Notes: generated from the sequence alone by a model not told the origin. A stretch of DNA of 64,000 bases from Desmodesmus armatus (GCA_007449985.2 VIIQ02000054.1:372001-436000), one strand, 5' to 3'. Numbered from the stretch's first letter, positions 11,282 to 23,110 are shown. Numbers and translations are program-made.

Positions 11282-12176
11282 TTAAACTTTGGAGGGGTAG
11301 CCTGGAGGTGCGCTGGTGGGGTATCCAGGTGCAGGCTGTGGGACAGCAGGGTAGTACTGCCCTTGCTGTGGAGGCATCTGCTGTGGAGGGAACTGCTGTG
11401 GGGGGTAGTGAGTGCCTGGTGGTGGGGCCACAGGCTGGGCAGCATGAGGGTATGGTGGCTGGACTGGCTGTTGGTACATGGGCTGCACTGGCTGTGGTGC
11501 TGCCACTGGGGCGGCTGTGTGGTGGTGGTGGGCGTGGTGGGCGTGCTGGTGCTCCGGCTCAGCCGCACATACAACAAACAAAGCCTGCAAGCATTTACAT
11601 GAGAACATCACACCTCCTGCTCTTGAAGCCAAAGCATGTCTGATCAAGAGAAGCTGCAGCCATCCGTGCACTCATGCCTAGTCAGCACGCATGTATACAT
11701 ATATGCAGATGTACAGGTGCTCATGGAGGCAGCAGCTGCTTGCACTTGCAACAGACAGGTCTGCATGCGCATGCATGCAACATGCATTGGCCAACTTTCC
11801 ACTCTGCGAGCAAGCAGTAAAGCCTTTCCAAACCCGCACAGGGCCCAAGTGCTTGGGATGACTCACATGAATGATGCCTGGCACCAGGAGCACCAGCAAT
11901 GGTGGCGTTTGCAATCACAGCACAACGGGTGTGTGTGAGTCAGCTAGCTGCATACCACGTGGTCACTGTATTGGACAGGGCTTGGCAGAGCTGGCAGTCT
12001 CATTGCTCTAGGTACATTCACTGCCAGTACCAAACCAAGCACTCACCAGGTATCCAGCCGAGGCAACACAGCAGCAGGTTAATGCAGAGCTGCACGCCAC
12101 AACCATCAACCATAGCAACTCCCACAGGTGGCAGAACCAGTGCCATGAGTGTAGCACAGCAGTCACGGGCCGGCAT
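11282..12176 (-). CDS. Pmp3/UPF0057-family membrane protein with long P/Q/Y/H-rich tail
   Basis: Three exons: 12047-12176 (ATG at 12176), an 11-base microexon 11867-11877, and 11282-11584, joined by GT-AG introns with closing phases; 147 residues. Residues 1-54 match the Pmp3/UPF0057 family of small two-helix membrane proteins linked to salt stress and membrane potential: ATLMALVLPPVGVA (helix 1), DGCGVQLCINLLLC (family GCG motif and helix 2), then LGWIPGIIHALFVV. The microexon supplies the GIIH of the family-typical IPGIIHA motif. Ordinary Pmp3 proteins end about here at 50-60 residues. This one continues for some 90 residues with a His cluster (HAHHAHHHH) and then PYPxx/PPQQ/GYP units, ending APPGYPSKV. 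The tail is probably cytosolic or extracellular and disordered. Confident in family; the tail's role is unknown. Confidence 0.85.
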
Positions 12177-12772
12177 GGTGAAGGTGGTCTACTTAAGTGC
12201 TGTGCTTTTCTTGTCTTGGGTAGGAAACGGGTCTGTGCCTGGACACGATCTGTTCTGGGACAGTCCAACAGAGGCAGAGACTGGCGTTACAATGCGCTGA
12301 AGCTGAGCATGTGGGCAAAAGCACTCATGTTCAACCACTCCAAGATCGTTGAGCTTTGGGCCTTACGCGCCTCGGTGACGCGTCACATGCACATGCAATA
12401 ACATTTGATAACTTCCGACAGCTACAGCGCTCCATACCAAGCACCATTGTTCGCTCACAACCATTCGGATCGCTCACAACCATTCGAAATCAAGGACAAC
12501 CCCTGTTATTAAGCGCGGCAAAGCAGTGGGCCAACCACAAAGGCATCATCGTCTGCTTGCAGCTGCAAGGCTGGCCCCTCAAAGCCTGACTGTCATAATG
12601 TTACAGTCAAAAGCATCGTACAAGGTTCAGAATACAGTGCAAAAACCTTGCTGACAAAAAGGCTGCTGTGGACTGACGGCACACACGGCTACATATGGTA
12701 CAAAGTCTAGTACTGTCGGTTATAAAACCTAGATGTTGGCTGCCTGCACTGCCAATGAAAGGGACCCTGCGT
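12177..12772. promoter_or_regulatory. Spacer: Pmp3-like promoter side and beta-ureidopropionase 3' side
   Basis: No gene seen. It holds a direct repeat of CGCTCACAACCATTCG (about 12,449-12,486). TTACA at 12,601-12,605 reads TGTAA on the minus strand, about 170 bases after the beta-ureidopropionase stop, a good fit to the chlorophyte poly(A) signal. Confidence 0.45.
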
Positions 12773-15700
12773 TCAAGCAGTAGGTTGCGCCTCAAGCACA
12801 GCTGCTGCCAGCGAGGGATCCTTGATGATCTGGGGCTTGAAATCTGGCTGCGTGTAGCGCTGCAGCAAGTCTGCATACAGCTCGTAGCGGGCTGTCATGC
12901 GGAAGTCCCACTTGTCCTTCACCTGCATTGCATGGCCACAGCAGCACGAACACTGCAGTCATCTCCACTATAATGCCTTGGGTTGACCTCGAACAAGCAT
13001 TGAGCACGCATCACACTGCAGACCACAGAGCCTGCGTACATCACATGGCCCTGCCAGGTGGTGCTCCCTGGCACGTCCCCGTCCTGTTGATGCGCAGGAC
13101 ATAGGCTCACACTAAGCAACAACAAGCCCCAAACCCCACACACAGGAAAGGCTCAGCCTGCACCTCATCTTCACAAAGCCGCAGCTGCATGCGCCTGCAG
13201 GAGCTGTCTTGCCTGTCTGTCACAGGTTCTTGGTCAACAGCACATCTCAGCTGTGCAAGTGCAAGCTGTCATACCAAATCCAAGCAGTTCTTTATTGGCT
13301 CAAGCTGCTTGCTGCTTGTTTAATCAACCCAAAATCAACCTGAAACTCAAACTCCCCCCCTCACCTGTCTGCAGAGGTTGAGGTCCAGCTCAGCCACCAT
13401 CAAGCCGTCCTTGTGGCGGGCAAGGCTGGGAGTCCGGCTGGCATCTGGCGCGGCAACATAGCTGCTGCCATAGAAGTGGCCAAAGTCCTGTGCACGCACA
13501 TCAAAGAAAAACCAACAGCACGCAGCCCCAGGGTGACGTTGCCGTGCACGGTGAGGTCAACCGGCTAGATGTGAAAGCTGTGGTTCAGGGACAAACAAAG
13601 CAGCCAAAACAGCAGCACACATCTGTGCTGCTTGGCTGGCTCCGTTCACATCACCCCTGCCTCATGGGGACACTGGCTTGAGCCTCACAAAGTCTAGCAA
13701 CGTGCAGCCAGTGCAACCCAGCGTTGCATCAACACACAGTCCTGCCAACACCACAACACAGTTCTACTAAGTACTGTCACACCCCAGGTTTGCTTCAGCA
13801 TCATTGCAGCATCAGCTATGCAGCAGCCCACCCTACCTTGTGAGCTGGCTTGCGGTTCCCGCTGGTGAACTCGTTTGGGAAGGTCTCAGTGCCTACCCTG
13901 TTGATGGCGCCCACAAAGTAGCTGTTGGCTATGGCTGCATTACGGGCCTCAATGCCCCACATGGGTTCACTCAGCTCCCCTACTGTGGCTGATGGGTTGA
14001 ACACAATCTCAGCGCCATTCATGCCAAAGCCCTGCACAGCACACGGACAAGGTACGGCTCAGCTGCCTGCACACAGCACTCCAAGTGCGATCAACTTGAA
14101 CAAGGCGACAGTTTGTGTTCACAAAGGTCTGGGTTGAGGGCTTGTCAGGGCAGGCTCAGCAGCTTTGGGTGACACGAAGCAAGGGGTGAGGGCCTGTCTC
14201 TTCACCCGCATGCATGCCTGCAACACAACCAGGATGATGTGCAGCTGTCACGCAACTACTTGCTGGCAGTGCCCTACATTTGTCCAAACGACCCTGGGCG
14301 CCACGCACCTGCCAGTTCATAGGGTGGTGCCTGCCGTAGCATATGTTGATGGCGATGCGGCCAAAGGCTGTCTCAAACACTGGGTGGCCTGTGTTACCCT
14401 CCATGTAGTAGGTGCTCTCGTTGAAGTCACCAACACGGGGGATGTGGTTCTGCAGGACAGCAGCAGCAACCAGCACTGGCAGACTGAGCGGGTCTCCCGT
14501 CACTGCAGCCAGCAAGCATGTTGTATCCACACAGCCATTCTGGCAGCATGAGCAACTCACTGAATGCTGTATGTAGATACACTATGTTTACTGCCAAGGC
14601 TGACGTCGCTGGCTAAGTCAGCCGCCACTCCAGATTCTGGTGGGCAACAGGCATGCATGCGATAAAGCTTCTGCCCACGTGTTGAGTGGTCTGAAGTGCA
14701 GCCCCCCAAAACCCCCATCCCCTGCCTATTCCCTACCTTTCTATGCTTCCCTATGACGTTGCCGCTGTTGCCAATCACTACCGCTGTGTTCCAGATGGTC
14801 TCCCCGTGAGCATCATCCCGCTCCAGTATTGGGCTGATGATGACCATGTTGTGCTTGCGCGCCAGGCCTGACAGCAGCTGTGTGCTGGGGCCTGTGGCTG
14901 CTGACTCTGCAAACTCACACCAGTGCTTCTCACGGGTGCAGAAGGCAAAGGGCATGGTCCTGCACACCAGCACACAACATGGAGTCTTGACGCAAACCCA
15001 TCCACACTCTGTTGCCAGCTGCTAGTTGGCTCACGCCGCGCTGGCTGTCCCAATGCTGTAAGCACTACCTGTTTCTGCTTCTGCAGCCAGCACAGGCATG
15101 CCAGTGACTGCAGGTGGGTGGCAGACAGGCCAGAGGTAGGAGGTGTATGTTGCCCGCTTACCAAGCCTCTTGCAGGCACACCACATTGACGCCAGCTTGA
15201 CCAGCCGCCTCGATTAGCTGTGTGACACGTCGGTAGATGGCCTGCAGGTGTGCAACAGCTTCATCAGAAGGGAAGGCTGCTGTGTACGGATGATGGTTGG
15301 ATGCATGACTGCTGTTGTTTCCAGTTATGCTGGATAACATGTGCTAACATGCATGAGGTTCAAAAGGGCTGTACACCTGGCTGGTGTCCTAGTCAGCTGC
15401 AACTGCTTCTGCAACAGCAGGAGTAATAGGTCCTCTTCAGGGTATGGGGTGCCAACACCGTTGTGTTTCGTGTGGCAAATTCGGCTATGTGGCGTAGGAG
15501 GACCCCCCCCCCCCCCGCCCAGCTCCCCCCCTCCTGGCCCAGTCGGAGGTTTGTTCAGGACCCCTGTGCCAGCCTGGCCCACCTGCCGCTGCTCAAGGAA
15601 GGGTGCTGTTGTCGGCTTGACGATGCCGTGCTGAATAAGGCCGATGCGAACAATCCGTGGCGGGCGCATCTGCTCAGCTGCTGCTTTGAACTGGTATCCT

Positions 15701-15973
15701 TGGAGGTCGAAGCTGTTCTGCTCTGCAGCAGCCTGCACTGGCTTAGGAAGCTCCAATGCTGCTACTGGCTGGCCCTGATTGGCACCATAAAGCACCCTTT
15801 TCACAGCTGCGAGCTGCTCAGCTGGCAGGTGCTCCTGTCACGGTAAGAAGGCAGGGGTCAGCTCCAAGCAGTCCATGTCAGCAGCAAGGCAGTGGAGCAT
15901 GGGTGCTCAACCGGCCAACTACCTCCAAGATGCGCTCCACAGAATCGTAACCAGCCAAACTGCCGTCGCTCAT
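12773..15973 (-). CDS. PYD3: Beta-ureidopropionase (N-carbamoyl-beta-alanine amidohydrolase)
   Basis: Eight exons: 15923-15973, 15583-15834, 15241-15162, 14959-14737, 14449-14309, 14031-13837, 13487-13365 and 12922-12773. All introns are GT-AG, all phases close, and the product has 404 residues, the usual family length. It hydrolyses N-carbamoyl-beta-alanine (or beta-aminoisobutyrate analogue) to the beta-amino acid, CO2 and ammonia, the last step of reductive pyrimidine breakdown. The N-terminus has the family's helical extension (SVERILEEHLPAEQ, KRVLYG). The nitrilase-fold catalytic triad is visible: Glu126 in CLQEAW, Lys202 in GKHRK, Cys239 in NICYGRHHP. Other family words are [31 protein letters not shown] and NRVGTE. 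No targeting peptide is obvious, so probably cytosolic. It diverges from the F-box gene across 355 bases. The symbol follows the plant naming of this step. Confidence 0.95.
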
Positions 15974-16328
15974 GTTCGCTACGGCTACAACAGAAACAGG
16001 ATTGACAAATGGCAGATGCTGAGTAGATCAAAACCGAAAGTTTTGAGGACAGGGGAGGAAACCGTCTGTGTGCGTAGTGTCTTTGAAATACATTATATCA
16101 ACCCTGCAGAGTCAGCTTGTCTGTACGGTGCAATCAGTTGTTGTGACAGTTGGAGGTCTGACCCAACCAGGGTTCTCCACAGCTTAGCAAGGCCCTTGCT
16201 GCAAGGGGCCCACTAGACATGCATGCTTGGCATATCACCTCCTCACTGCCTGCAACCCTCTACCTTACACCAAACCCAAAACAGCTCTGCCTCCTAAATC
16301 ACACCAGTGCCTGAATTACTGAATCAGC
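15974..16328. promoter_or_regulatory. Bidirectional promoter region (beta-ureidopropionase / F-box gene)
   Basis: 355 bases between two divergent start codons. A TATA-like word (ATTATATC, about 16,088-16,097; TGATATAAT on the minus strand) lies about 115 bases upstream of the beta-ureidopropionase ATG. No other open frame is credible. Confidence 0.45.
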
Positions 16329-18257
16329 ATGGATGTGTTCTCATCACTGCCAGCAGGCATGCTGGTGCACATCCTTGAGTTCATCCCCCTCACACACAGG
16401 CTGCAATCCTGCAGCATGGTCAGCACCAGCTGGGCTGCAGCAGCTGCAGCAGCCACCAGCAGCATCAGCGTTGGCACAGAGTACACCAGGCGCCTCCGTG
16501 CTGATCGCATCAACAGCCTCAACCAGTACACCAACCACCACGGCCACTTCATCACCAGTCTCACGTTGGCAACAGCAGCTGACTGCGAGCTATCCCAGCT
16601 TCCTTGCCCCCACTTGAGGGAGCTAGTGGTGTGGTACGGGCGGGTGCAGCTCTCAGCCCTGCTGTCTGCACTCACAAAGCTCACAAGCTTGCAGCTGTTT
16701 GCGTGTGAAGTGCTCGGCGGTGCACGGCAGCTGACAGCACTAACAGCCCTCCCAGACCTGCAGCACCTGGGACTCAGCATACGCGGCAGGGTCGAACTTG
16801 ACAAGGGGGCTAGCCTGCAGGTCGGCACTACAGCCGCAATAGACGCCTGGGGCCGATCCCTACCGGCCCCAGGCGGCCTGTTCTCCCAGCTAACACAGCT
16901 GACGCAGCTCTTCCTGTACTCTGCGGATGCTGGGACCTTCCGACACTTCAGCTGCTTGGCCAGACTGCAGGATTTGAGCATACGGGAGTTGGGGGCCGAG
17001 TGTGCAGCAGGGCTGACAGCACTGCAGTGCCTGACGCAACTAACCCGCCTTGCCATAACACAGGCCGACTTCCGTGTCAACCTAGACACAGTACCAGGCA
17101 TAGCAGCACTCACAGGCCTCCGCACACTGCAGCTGTCCCTCTGCCGCCTGGGCGTGGACGCTGCAGTGCTGGGGCCCCTCACACAGCTTCGGGAGTTGGA
17201 CATAAGCTTTTCTGAGCTGCTGGGCGGGCCAGCAGGCATGGCAGTGCTGCTGTCATGGCTGCCGAAGGTGCAGCACCTCAGCCACCTAGCCATCAGCGGC
17301 CACCAGTGGTGCAGGCAGCTGGGGGTGCTGTCACAGCAGCCAGCGGAAGGGTCCGGGGCTGTGCTGGCAGTCCCGCTGCAAGCATATTCCGCCTTTACTG
17401 CCAGCACAGCCCTCCAGCACCTGGAGCTGTCCTTTATGGATGTTCCTGCAGCAGCATGGGAGCACATCTTTCCTGCAGGACGGCAGCTGCCCAGCCTCAG
17501 TACGTTCTGCAGGGAGCAGGACTCGGACGCAGCTGCTGGCGCCCTCCTGCAGTCCCAGCACATCAGCTGCATGGCACGTTGCTGCTGCAACCTGCAATCC
17601 CTGCAGCTGCCTAGTGCTGTGCAGCAGGGGGCCTGTATGCAGCCCCTACTGCAGCTGCCACACCTGCAGGAGCTTGTGATTGACAGCGGTGTGCTGCAGG
17701 ACAGGGAGGCATTTGCAGCCCTGCTGCAGATGACCACTCTGACAGCGCTGCAGCTGTGCTCGGATGCGGGTCTGCCCAGCAGCAGCTTGCAGCAGCTGAC
17801 GACACTGCGGCAGCTGCGGTTTTTGGATGTGCAGTTTGCCAGCTGGGAGCTTCACAGTCAGGTGTGCACAGGCTGGGGTCCTCGTGCATAGCGTGATGCA
17901 TCCCCTTGGTTCATCCCGCTGTTCCAGTGCTGTTCTCAAGGTTTGTCATGATGTTGAGGATCAATACCCTGGCATGCCTCCTGCAGGTGCAGTGCCGTCA
18001 GCAGCTCACATGTGGTTGATATCGGATGCAGCCACAATGGCATGTAAGAGCAGCACTGCATGTGCAGCGTCGCTGCCTGACAGCTCTGAGCCTGTGTCAC
18101 AGCATACCGCTACTGCTGCTGCCATTGTTGCGTTTTGCAGGCACCTGATGAGGAGGCTCCTGATGTCTGGAGGCAGCTGTCAGACACTTCGGATGAGTTC
18201 TGGGTGTCGCTGGGTGACAAGTTGGTGCCAGACTTTGTGAACCTTGGCCTTGTTTGA
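16329..18257 (+). CDS. F-box-like leucine-rich-repeat protein
   Basis: Exon 1 is 16329-17861, the intron 17862-18140 is GT-AG, exon 2 is 18141-18257; 549 residues. The first 45 residues (SLPAGMLVHILEFIPL, then VSTSW) fit a short F-box. Residues about 90-510 hold repeated LxxLxxL units such as LPDLQHLGLSIRG, LTQLTQLFLYS, LTGLRTLQLSLCRLG, LTQLRELDISF, LPHLQELVIDS and LRQLRFLDVQF, characteristic of LRRs. Exon 2 adds an acidic tail (APDEEAPDVWRQLSD). By family, such proteins would be substrate receptors of SCF ubiquitin ligases; the substrate cannot be told. In plants and algae F-box/LRR proteins form large variable families. A long antisense open frame in this exon is a shadow. TGTAA lies 39 bases past the stop. 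Confidence 0.85.
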
Positions 18258-19698
18258 TGATGTGCTGTGCTTGGACGTGTGACTGGGCAAGTTCTTGTAA
18301 TTTTGTGGTCGATGACTAACTATGTTCTGATCTGTACAGGCAGTCGGATCGCCTGTACAGTACACAATTGGAGTCCACAATTGCACAATGTCATTTCGAG
18401 CCAAGGTGCTGAATATGCTATACATGGGGTTTGCAAGGGCCGCGTCACATGCATCATATGCAAAATGCGACACCAGCTATTCAGTCCACACCTCCGACAA
18501 TGTGTGCAACGTTGCAGTTGCAAGGTCAACTGCAAGATTCACTATGACAATCCAATCACAGTCCAGTCCTCCACCACAGCCCACTCCCAGCAAGAATGTT
18601 AGCAGGCTCAACGGGACAAATTGCCACACCACTGAAGCAGAAAGGACAGCACATCGCGACAGCCACTCATAAAACTGGCGCTCCACACCGCACACAGCTA
18701 CTGTCACAGCAGCCTAATGAGGCGCCATGGCTGACAACATCGCACGCAACTGTGAACACCCACTGGTCGGCAGCACACCCACAACTTGTGAAATGGGTAC
18801 TGCCTAGGCTGCTGCACTGTGCTGCGTGTGGAAGGTACAGCAACATCCACAGCACACAGGGGTGAGCCTGCCAAACACATCTGCTCTTTACGGCAGCACA
18901 CAACCCAGCGGCAGCGGCGACACAGCCCAGCCACGGCCCCAGCATTCGTGTCACCGCTGCCACCAACTTCAACCAGGCCGCCACTCAGCTGCTGCTGCTA
19001 GCAATGGTGTGTGACGTCAAGCTGTGACAAACCCGCCATGGTGCCGGCTGTGCTGATGGGGGCCCGGCACAGCCTCCAGAGCAGACACCAGCTGACCCAG
19101 ATCGTGTGCGGCACTGTAGCTGGTGCCACAGTGCGTGCCTTTTGAAAAGCGCCTGGTTGTGCAAGCATGCACTGTACTGCTTCACTTGTGCCTGCAGGCT
19201 ACCTAGCTCGCCCCTGCATATGCCAGCAGTACAAACCTGCATGCAGGCACAGGCAACACACTTAGTGACGAGCATGGCATGTAAGTGTGCCACAACTGCA
19301 GCTTGCGAAACACTTTCTGACACACAACCATCACAGGGGTCTTGAGGGTTGACACAGTCAGCCGCAGCTGATGGTATGAGGCCACTGAAATGCACTGCCA
19401 TGATGTGCAGCATGCAGATCCCGCAGCGTGGGGCACTCGCAGAGACGGAGGCACAGCTGCCACAGGCACACATGTTCAGAGCTACACACAGCAGCGTGGA
19501 GATCTTCAAGCTGCCTTGTATGCAAGCTCACCAGGTATGCTCCAAGCACCAGGCCATCGCAGGTCATCCTGCAGCTGCCACAAGCAGCATCAAGTCAGTG
19601 TGCAGGGCTGAACCCTACTGTGTGACAATTCGTCACCACACACTCTGTGCCAGAAACTGGATCATTATTGCAGGGCACTACTGTGTAGTGTCAGGCCG
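18258..19698. other. Convergent intergenic stretch, no supported gene
   Basis: Lies between the 3' ends of the F-box gene (plus) and the GNAT gene (minus). Open frames are short, Cys- or Pro-rich and without family signal. A small inverted repeat ACAATTG...CAATTGT occurs around 18,361-18,388. Confidence 0.4.
18296..18300 (+). promoter_or_regulatory. Probable poly(A) signal TGTAA
   Basis: TGTAA 39 bases downstream of the F-box gene stop. TGTAA is the usual polyadenylation signal in chlorophyte algae. Confidence 0.5.
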
Positions 19699-20676
19699 TC
19701 ACCCAGGCAGCTGCCTGGCCATCAACAGCGCATCAGCACCGCACGCGTAGAACTTTGGCCGCCTGCCCACTTCCACAAAGCCCAGCCGCTCGTAGAGCTT
19801 GATTGCACGCTCATTGTGTGCCTTCACCTCCAACACGGCACCTTGGGGGTGACTGCAAGAGCAGCAGCCAGCAGCAGCACCAGGCATGAGTCACAACCAG
19901 CCGGTTAGTTCACTGTTGTCACTGTTGCTATCGCCCACACCATCACGCTGTGTTGCCCCCAAGTCAGCAATGGGGACAGGTGGTAGTGTGCATACTGCAA
20001 ACATGCAGGGGCAATTGCTGCTTGTGCACAACTGAGTGGCCTCGGCCCATGTAAAGATAATGCAGAAGCTGCCATCCCTGGAAGTGCTCAACAGAGTGTG
20101 TGCCAACACGTGCACTGAGCGTCTGTGTTACCTGTGGGTGTGTAGCATATGCTTCAGCAGCGCAGTCCCAATGCCTTTTGACTGGTGAGCTGGATCTACA
20201 GCACACTCCAACACCTGCACAGGGCCATGGAACACATGTCAGACCTAGCTGTTGCAGCTGTGGCATTGGCAGCACCTCGTATCGTCAAGCACGCAACAGC
20301 TGTGTTGCGTCCGGTTCAGGCACAGTCGTACCTGCAACTCGCCGGCCACCAGCCAACACACAATATAGCCCAGAGCTTCGTCGGTGGCTGCATCAGCGGC
20401 TACAGCGGCATGCGACAAGCTGTTGCTGAGCTCTGCCTCTATGTCAGCTGCACTCCAACAAGCAGAAAAGTGCTGGCACTGCTGCTCGATCAAGGCAAGC
20501 TTAGGCACGTCATGGGATGATATTTCTCTGATGCTGAAGCTTAAGGCTGAGCGATGGCCACAAGGCTTTGCTATGGGGCATCTGTTTGATCTGGTCCGGC
20601 CCACTGTTGCTGCTACTGCTGCTGCTGGACCAGTTGGACGCAAAGGGCACTTTGCCCAGTGTCTTGTACAAGGCAT
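19699..20676 (-). CDS. GNAT-family N-acetyltransferase (RimI-like)
   Basis: Three exons: 20332-20676, 20132-20214 and 19699-19852, with GT-AG introns and closing phases; 193 residues if translation starts at 20676. The fold order is typical for GNAT. The beta1-alpha1 segment (SIREISSHDVPKLALIEQQC) starts near residue 48. LGYIVCWLVAGELQVLECAV is beta4. HQSKGIGTALL is the Q-x-x-G-x-G/A acetyl-CoA pyrophosphate loop. AVLEVKAHNERAIKLYERLG and FVEVGRRPKFY complete the fold, with the N-x-x-A-x-x-L-Y signature of RimI-type enzymes that acetylate protein N-termini. The first 45 residues are Ala/Arg/Ser-rich with few acids, compatible with a chloroplast transit peptide (inference). It diverges from the transporter gene across 300 bases. 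Confidence 0.85.
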
Positions 20677-20976
20677 GATGTCAAGTAAAAGAGGTGTTGG
20701 AGAGAAGTATGCATCCTTGTAGGTACCTGGTCCCTGACCCCAATCATTATCATAACAATGTAGGTGCTGGGGGTGATCTAGCATGAACCCTCTTGTAACA
20801 ACTGCACGTGCAAGACTCTGCCATGTCACATTGTAAAATGCTGCAGCGACCGTGTCGATTTGCGGCTGTCTTGTCGCCAATCGCGCATTGAGGCTGCCAG
20901 ACGACTCAACCGCCAGATCATATCCCACCCTCAATCTCGTCTGTCGGGTCTGTTCTCTCACAATTCCCCATCTCAG
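20677..20976. promoter_or_regulatory. Bidirectional promoter region (GNAT / transporter)
   Basis: 300 bases between divergent start codons. It includes the AT-rich word CAATCATTATCATAACAATG near 20,740-20,760. No credible open frame with an ATG extends either gene. Confidence 0.45.
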
Positions 20977-22492
20977 ATGTCTTCTGCACAACCTAAAGCA
21001 GCGTCACGTGCCAGTGTGTGCACCCCAGCTGCTCCAAACAGGATGCTGCCCTTTCTGCTGCTATGCACCGGAACAACAGTAGTCATAGCCAACCAGGTTG
21101 TCAGCAACCAAGCTGCAGTAAATCCCCAAGCGCAGCTGCTGACCCTGATGCGCTACCTGTGCACATTCGGCCTGTCAGCCATCCTAGTGGCGAGGGAGAG
21201 GCGCAGCAAACCACCTACTAAGGCCACCAAAGCAGCAACCCACAAAACAGCCGCTGCAGGGCCAAAGCCAGGCGTAATGCTTCTCGTGCTGCTATGTGTC
21301 GGCCTCCTGGACGTTGGCTGCTATGCCCTGTACAACATTGGCTTTGCGTGGTGCGGTTCTGCGCTGGCAACCATTGTTCTAGCGGCATCAGGGCAGATCG
21401 CAACAGCAGTCCTCAGTGTGTTGGTCCTCAAAAGGGAGCTGCGTGCGTGGCACCTGGCAGCAGTATCAATCGTCACGATCGGCCTTGTGCTACGGTCTAT
21501 GGATGACATCCTAGCAGGCTCCCTGACAGCCAAGTCGGTTGACAGCAGCAGCCAGAGCAGCAAGCAGACGTATGGTGCACTGCTGGTGGTGGTATCTGCG
21601 CTGCTGTTCAGCATCTTGGGTGTCATTTATGAAAAGCGCAGTGAGAATCCGGACAAGAAGCTAACTCAGGCGCAGGTGGGTTGACCATGCATTGTGCACA
21701 AGACCTCCCCCCGTCTGCCAGAGCAGTGCACACTTCAGCTGCTCGTTGAGACAAGCTCCAGCGCAACGACAGGATGCTTACAGATATGGTTGCACTGACA
21801 GGATGTGTGTGTATCTCCGATCGCAGCACTGTTGCAGATCGGCGCTGACGTTACGTCTGTGTTTCCTGCAGGCCTCCCTTGCAGTGTCAGGTGTCAGCCT
21901 CACCATTACCCTCATGCACCAGCTGCTGTACTGCCTCCCCAACTGGCATCAGCTAGTGGTGCAGCCCTTCGCTGCCTCAGGTCTCAGTGTGCGCACCGTA
22001 CTGCTGACACACGCAGTGTATGGAGCCATCACAGCTGTGCACCAATACGTGCAGCTACGCGTGCTGGGTAGCCATGGGGCTATGAGCGTGGGCCTGGTGA
22101 ATGCAGTGCGGGCGGCAGTTGTTTCTGTTGTCAGCAGCCTGCTGTTTTGCAACATGAAGCCGCAGCTGTGCCTGACGTACTGGAGGGGCATCAGCGCGTT
22201 TGTGGTGACAGTTGGAGCTGTCCAATGGGTCATGGCAGGTAAGGCGACTGTGCACGCTTCTGTCTTATGATTTGTGGATTGAAGTACAAGCACACGTCTG
22301 TATTGTGTTCTGGGAGTCGAGTTACAAGGGAACAAAAAGCTGCTGCAGGTGTTGGGTTGATGCTTTCAGTTGAGCAGCAGTTGCAATCCACCTGCTCGTT
22401 GTTGAGAATGACTTCAGCTACTCTGCTTTCTCTTTTGCTTGTTCGCAGGCAAGCCAATGACCCGTCAACAGCTCGTCAAGAAGCAAGACTGA
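20977..22492 (+). CDS. Drug/metabolite (EamA/NST-type) transporter
   Basis: Exon 1 is 20977-21675, exon 2 is 21872-22238, exon 3 is 22449-22492; GT-AG introns with closing phases; 369 residues. It is strongly hydrophobic, with about ten likely membrane segments, among them MLPFLLLCTGTTVVIANQVV, GVMLLVLLCVGLLDVGCYAL, ALATIVLAASGQIATAVLSV and TYGALLVVVSALLFSILGVI. The core LLDVGCYALYNIGF...SGQIATAVLSVLVLKREL has the typical signature of the drug/metabolite transporter superfamily, where a helix ending in a charged KRE-L follows a small-residue helix. The C-terminal KPMTRQQLVKKQD is a Lys-rich tail; KKxD close to the end may act in ER/Golgi sorting. Substrate unknown; SLC35-type nucleotide-sugar carriers are the nearest guess. 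The ATG at 20977 is the first in frame that gives a plausible N-terminus. Confidence 0.8.
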
Positions 22493-23110
22493 AGCCCCCA
22501 GCCATGTTTTGGCGTTTTTCGCCGCCGATTCAAACAACGTTGGACCATGACGAGTGTGATATCACACGCGTCATCGATGACGCGGCAGTTGCTCAGTCGG
22601 GGGGGAGTGCGGGTGAGTTGTATAGCGCATGAGCTTGGGCGCGGTGGTACTTGTTCGTTTTTGTCGTTGACGGACGTTTCTTTTGAACGTGCATCGGAAT
22701 CTCAGGGCTCGAACGATCAAATTCCGCACAGTCTGCTGTCCACCTTGACTCTCTTCTTGGTAAGTATCTGCTGTGCATTTACAATCATGCAGCACTACAT
22801 TGGGTTCCTTGATACCAGTTGGGCATGCTTGGTCAGTGTGCATGCGCTGCTGGGCAGCAACCGATGGCAGTATCAATTCCTTTCCTGCTGCACCTGCTTG
22901 CACAGCACAGCCGTGCTGCGCCCTCCCTGCCCCCCCCCCCCCCCACACACACACACATGTACCCACTCACACTGCTGCTTGCGTTGGCTGTCTGATCCCC
23001 TGTTTCCTCTTGGTGCTGGCAGGCAGAAGGACGTGTACGTTGAATAGGGCAACGTCGCTGTGCACAAGCCGCACAGGCACAGCAGCTGCTGGGCTCCCTC
23101 GCCTGTCAGC
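22493..23110. other. Spacer before the kinase gene
   Basis: No supported gene. Contains a poly-C run followed by CA repeats at about 22,930-22,960. Promoter and 5' UTR of the kinase gene are expected here. Confidence 0.4.

Noticed and set aside
15463..15846. Proline-rich plus-strand frame
   Set aside because: It is the complement of beta-ureidopropionase exon 2 plus the C-run of the adjacent intron.
16316..17737. 473-codon minus-strand open frame opposite the F-box/LRR gene
   Set aside because: It mirrors the LRR coding exon, is Ser/Cys/Arg-rich without domains, and has no splice or start context. It is an antisense shadow.
18985..19509. 174-codon Cys-rich minus-strand frame
   Set aside because: It lies in the 3' flank of the GNAT gene, with no signal peptide and no regular Cys pattern; treated as chance open frame.
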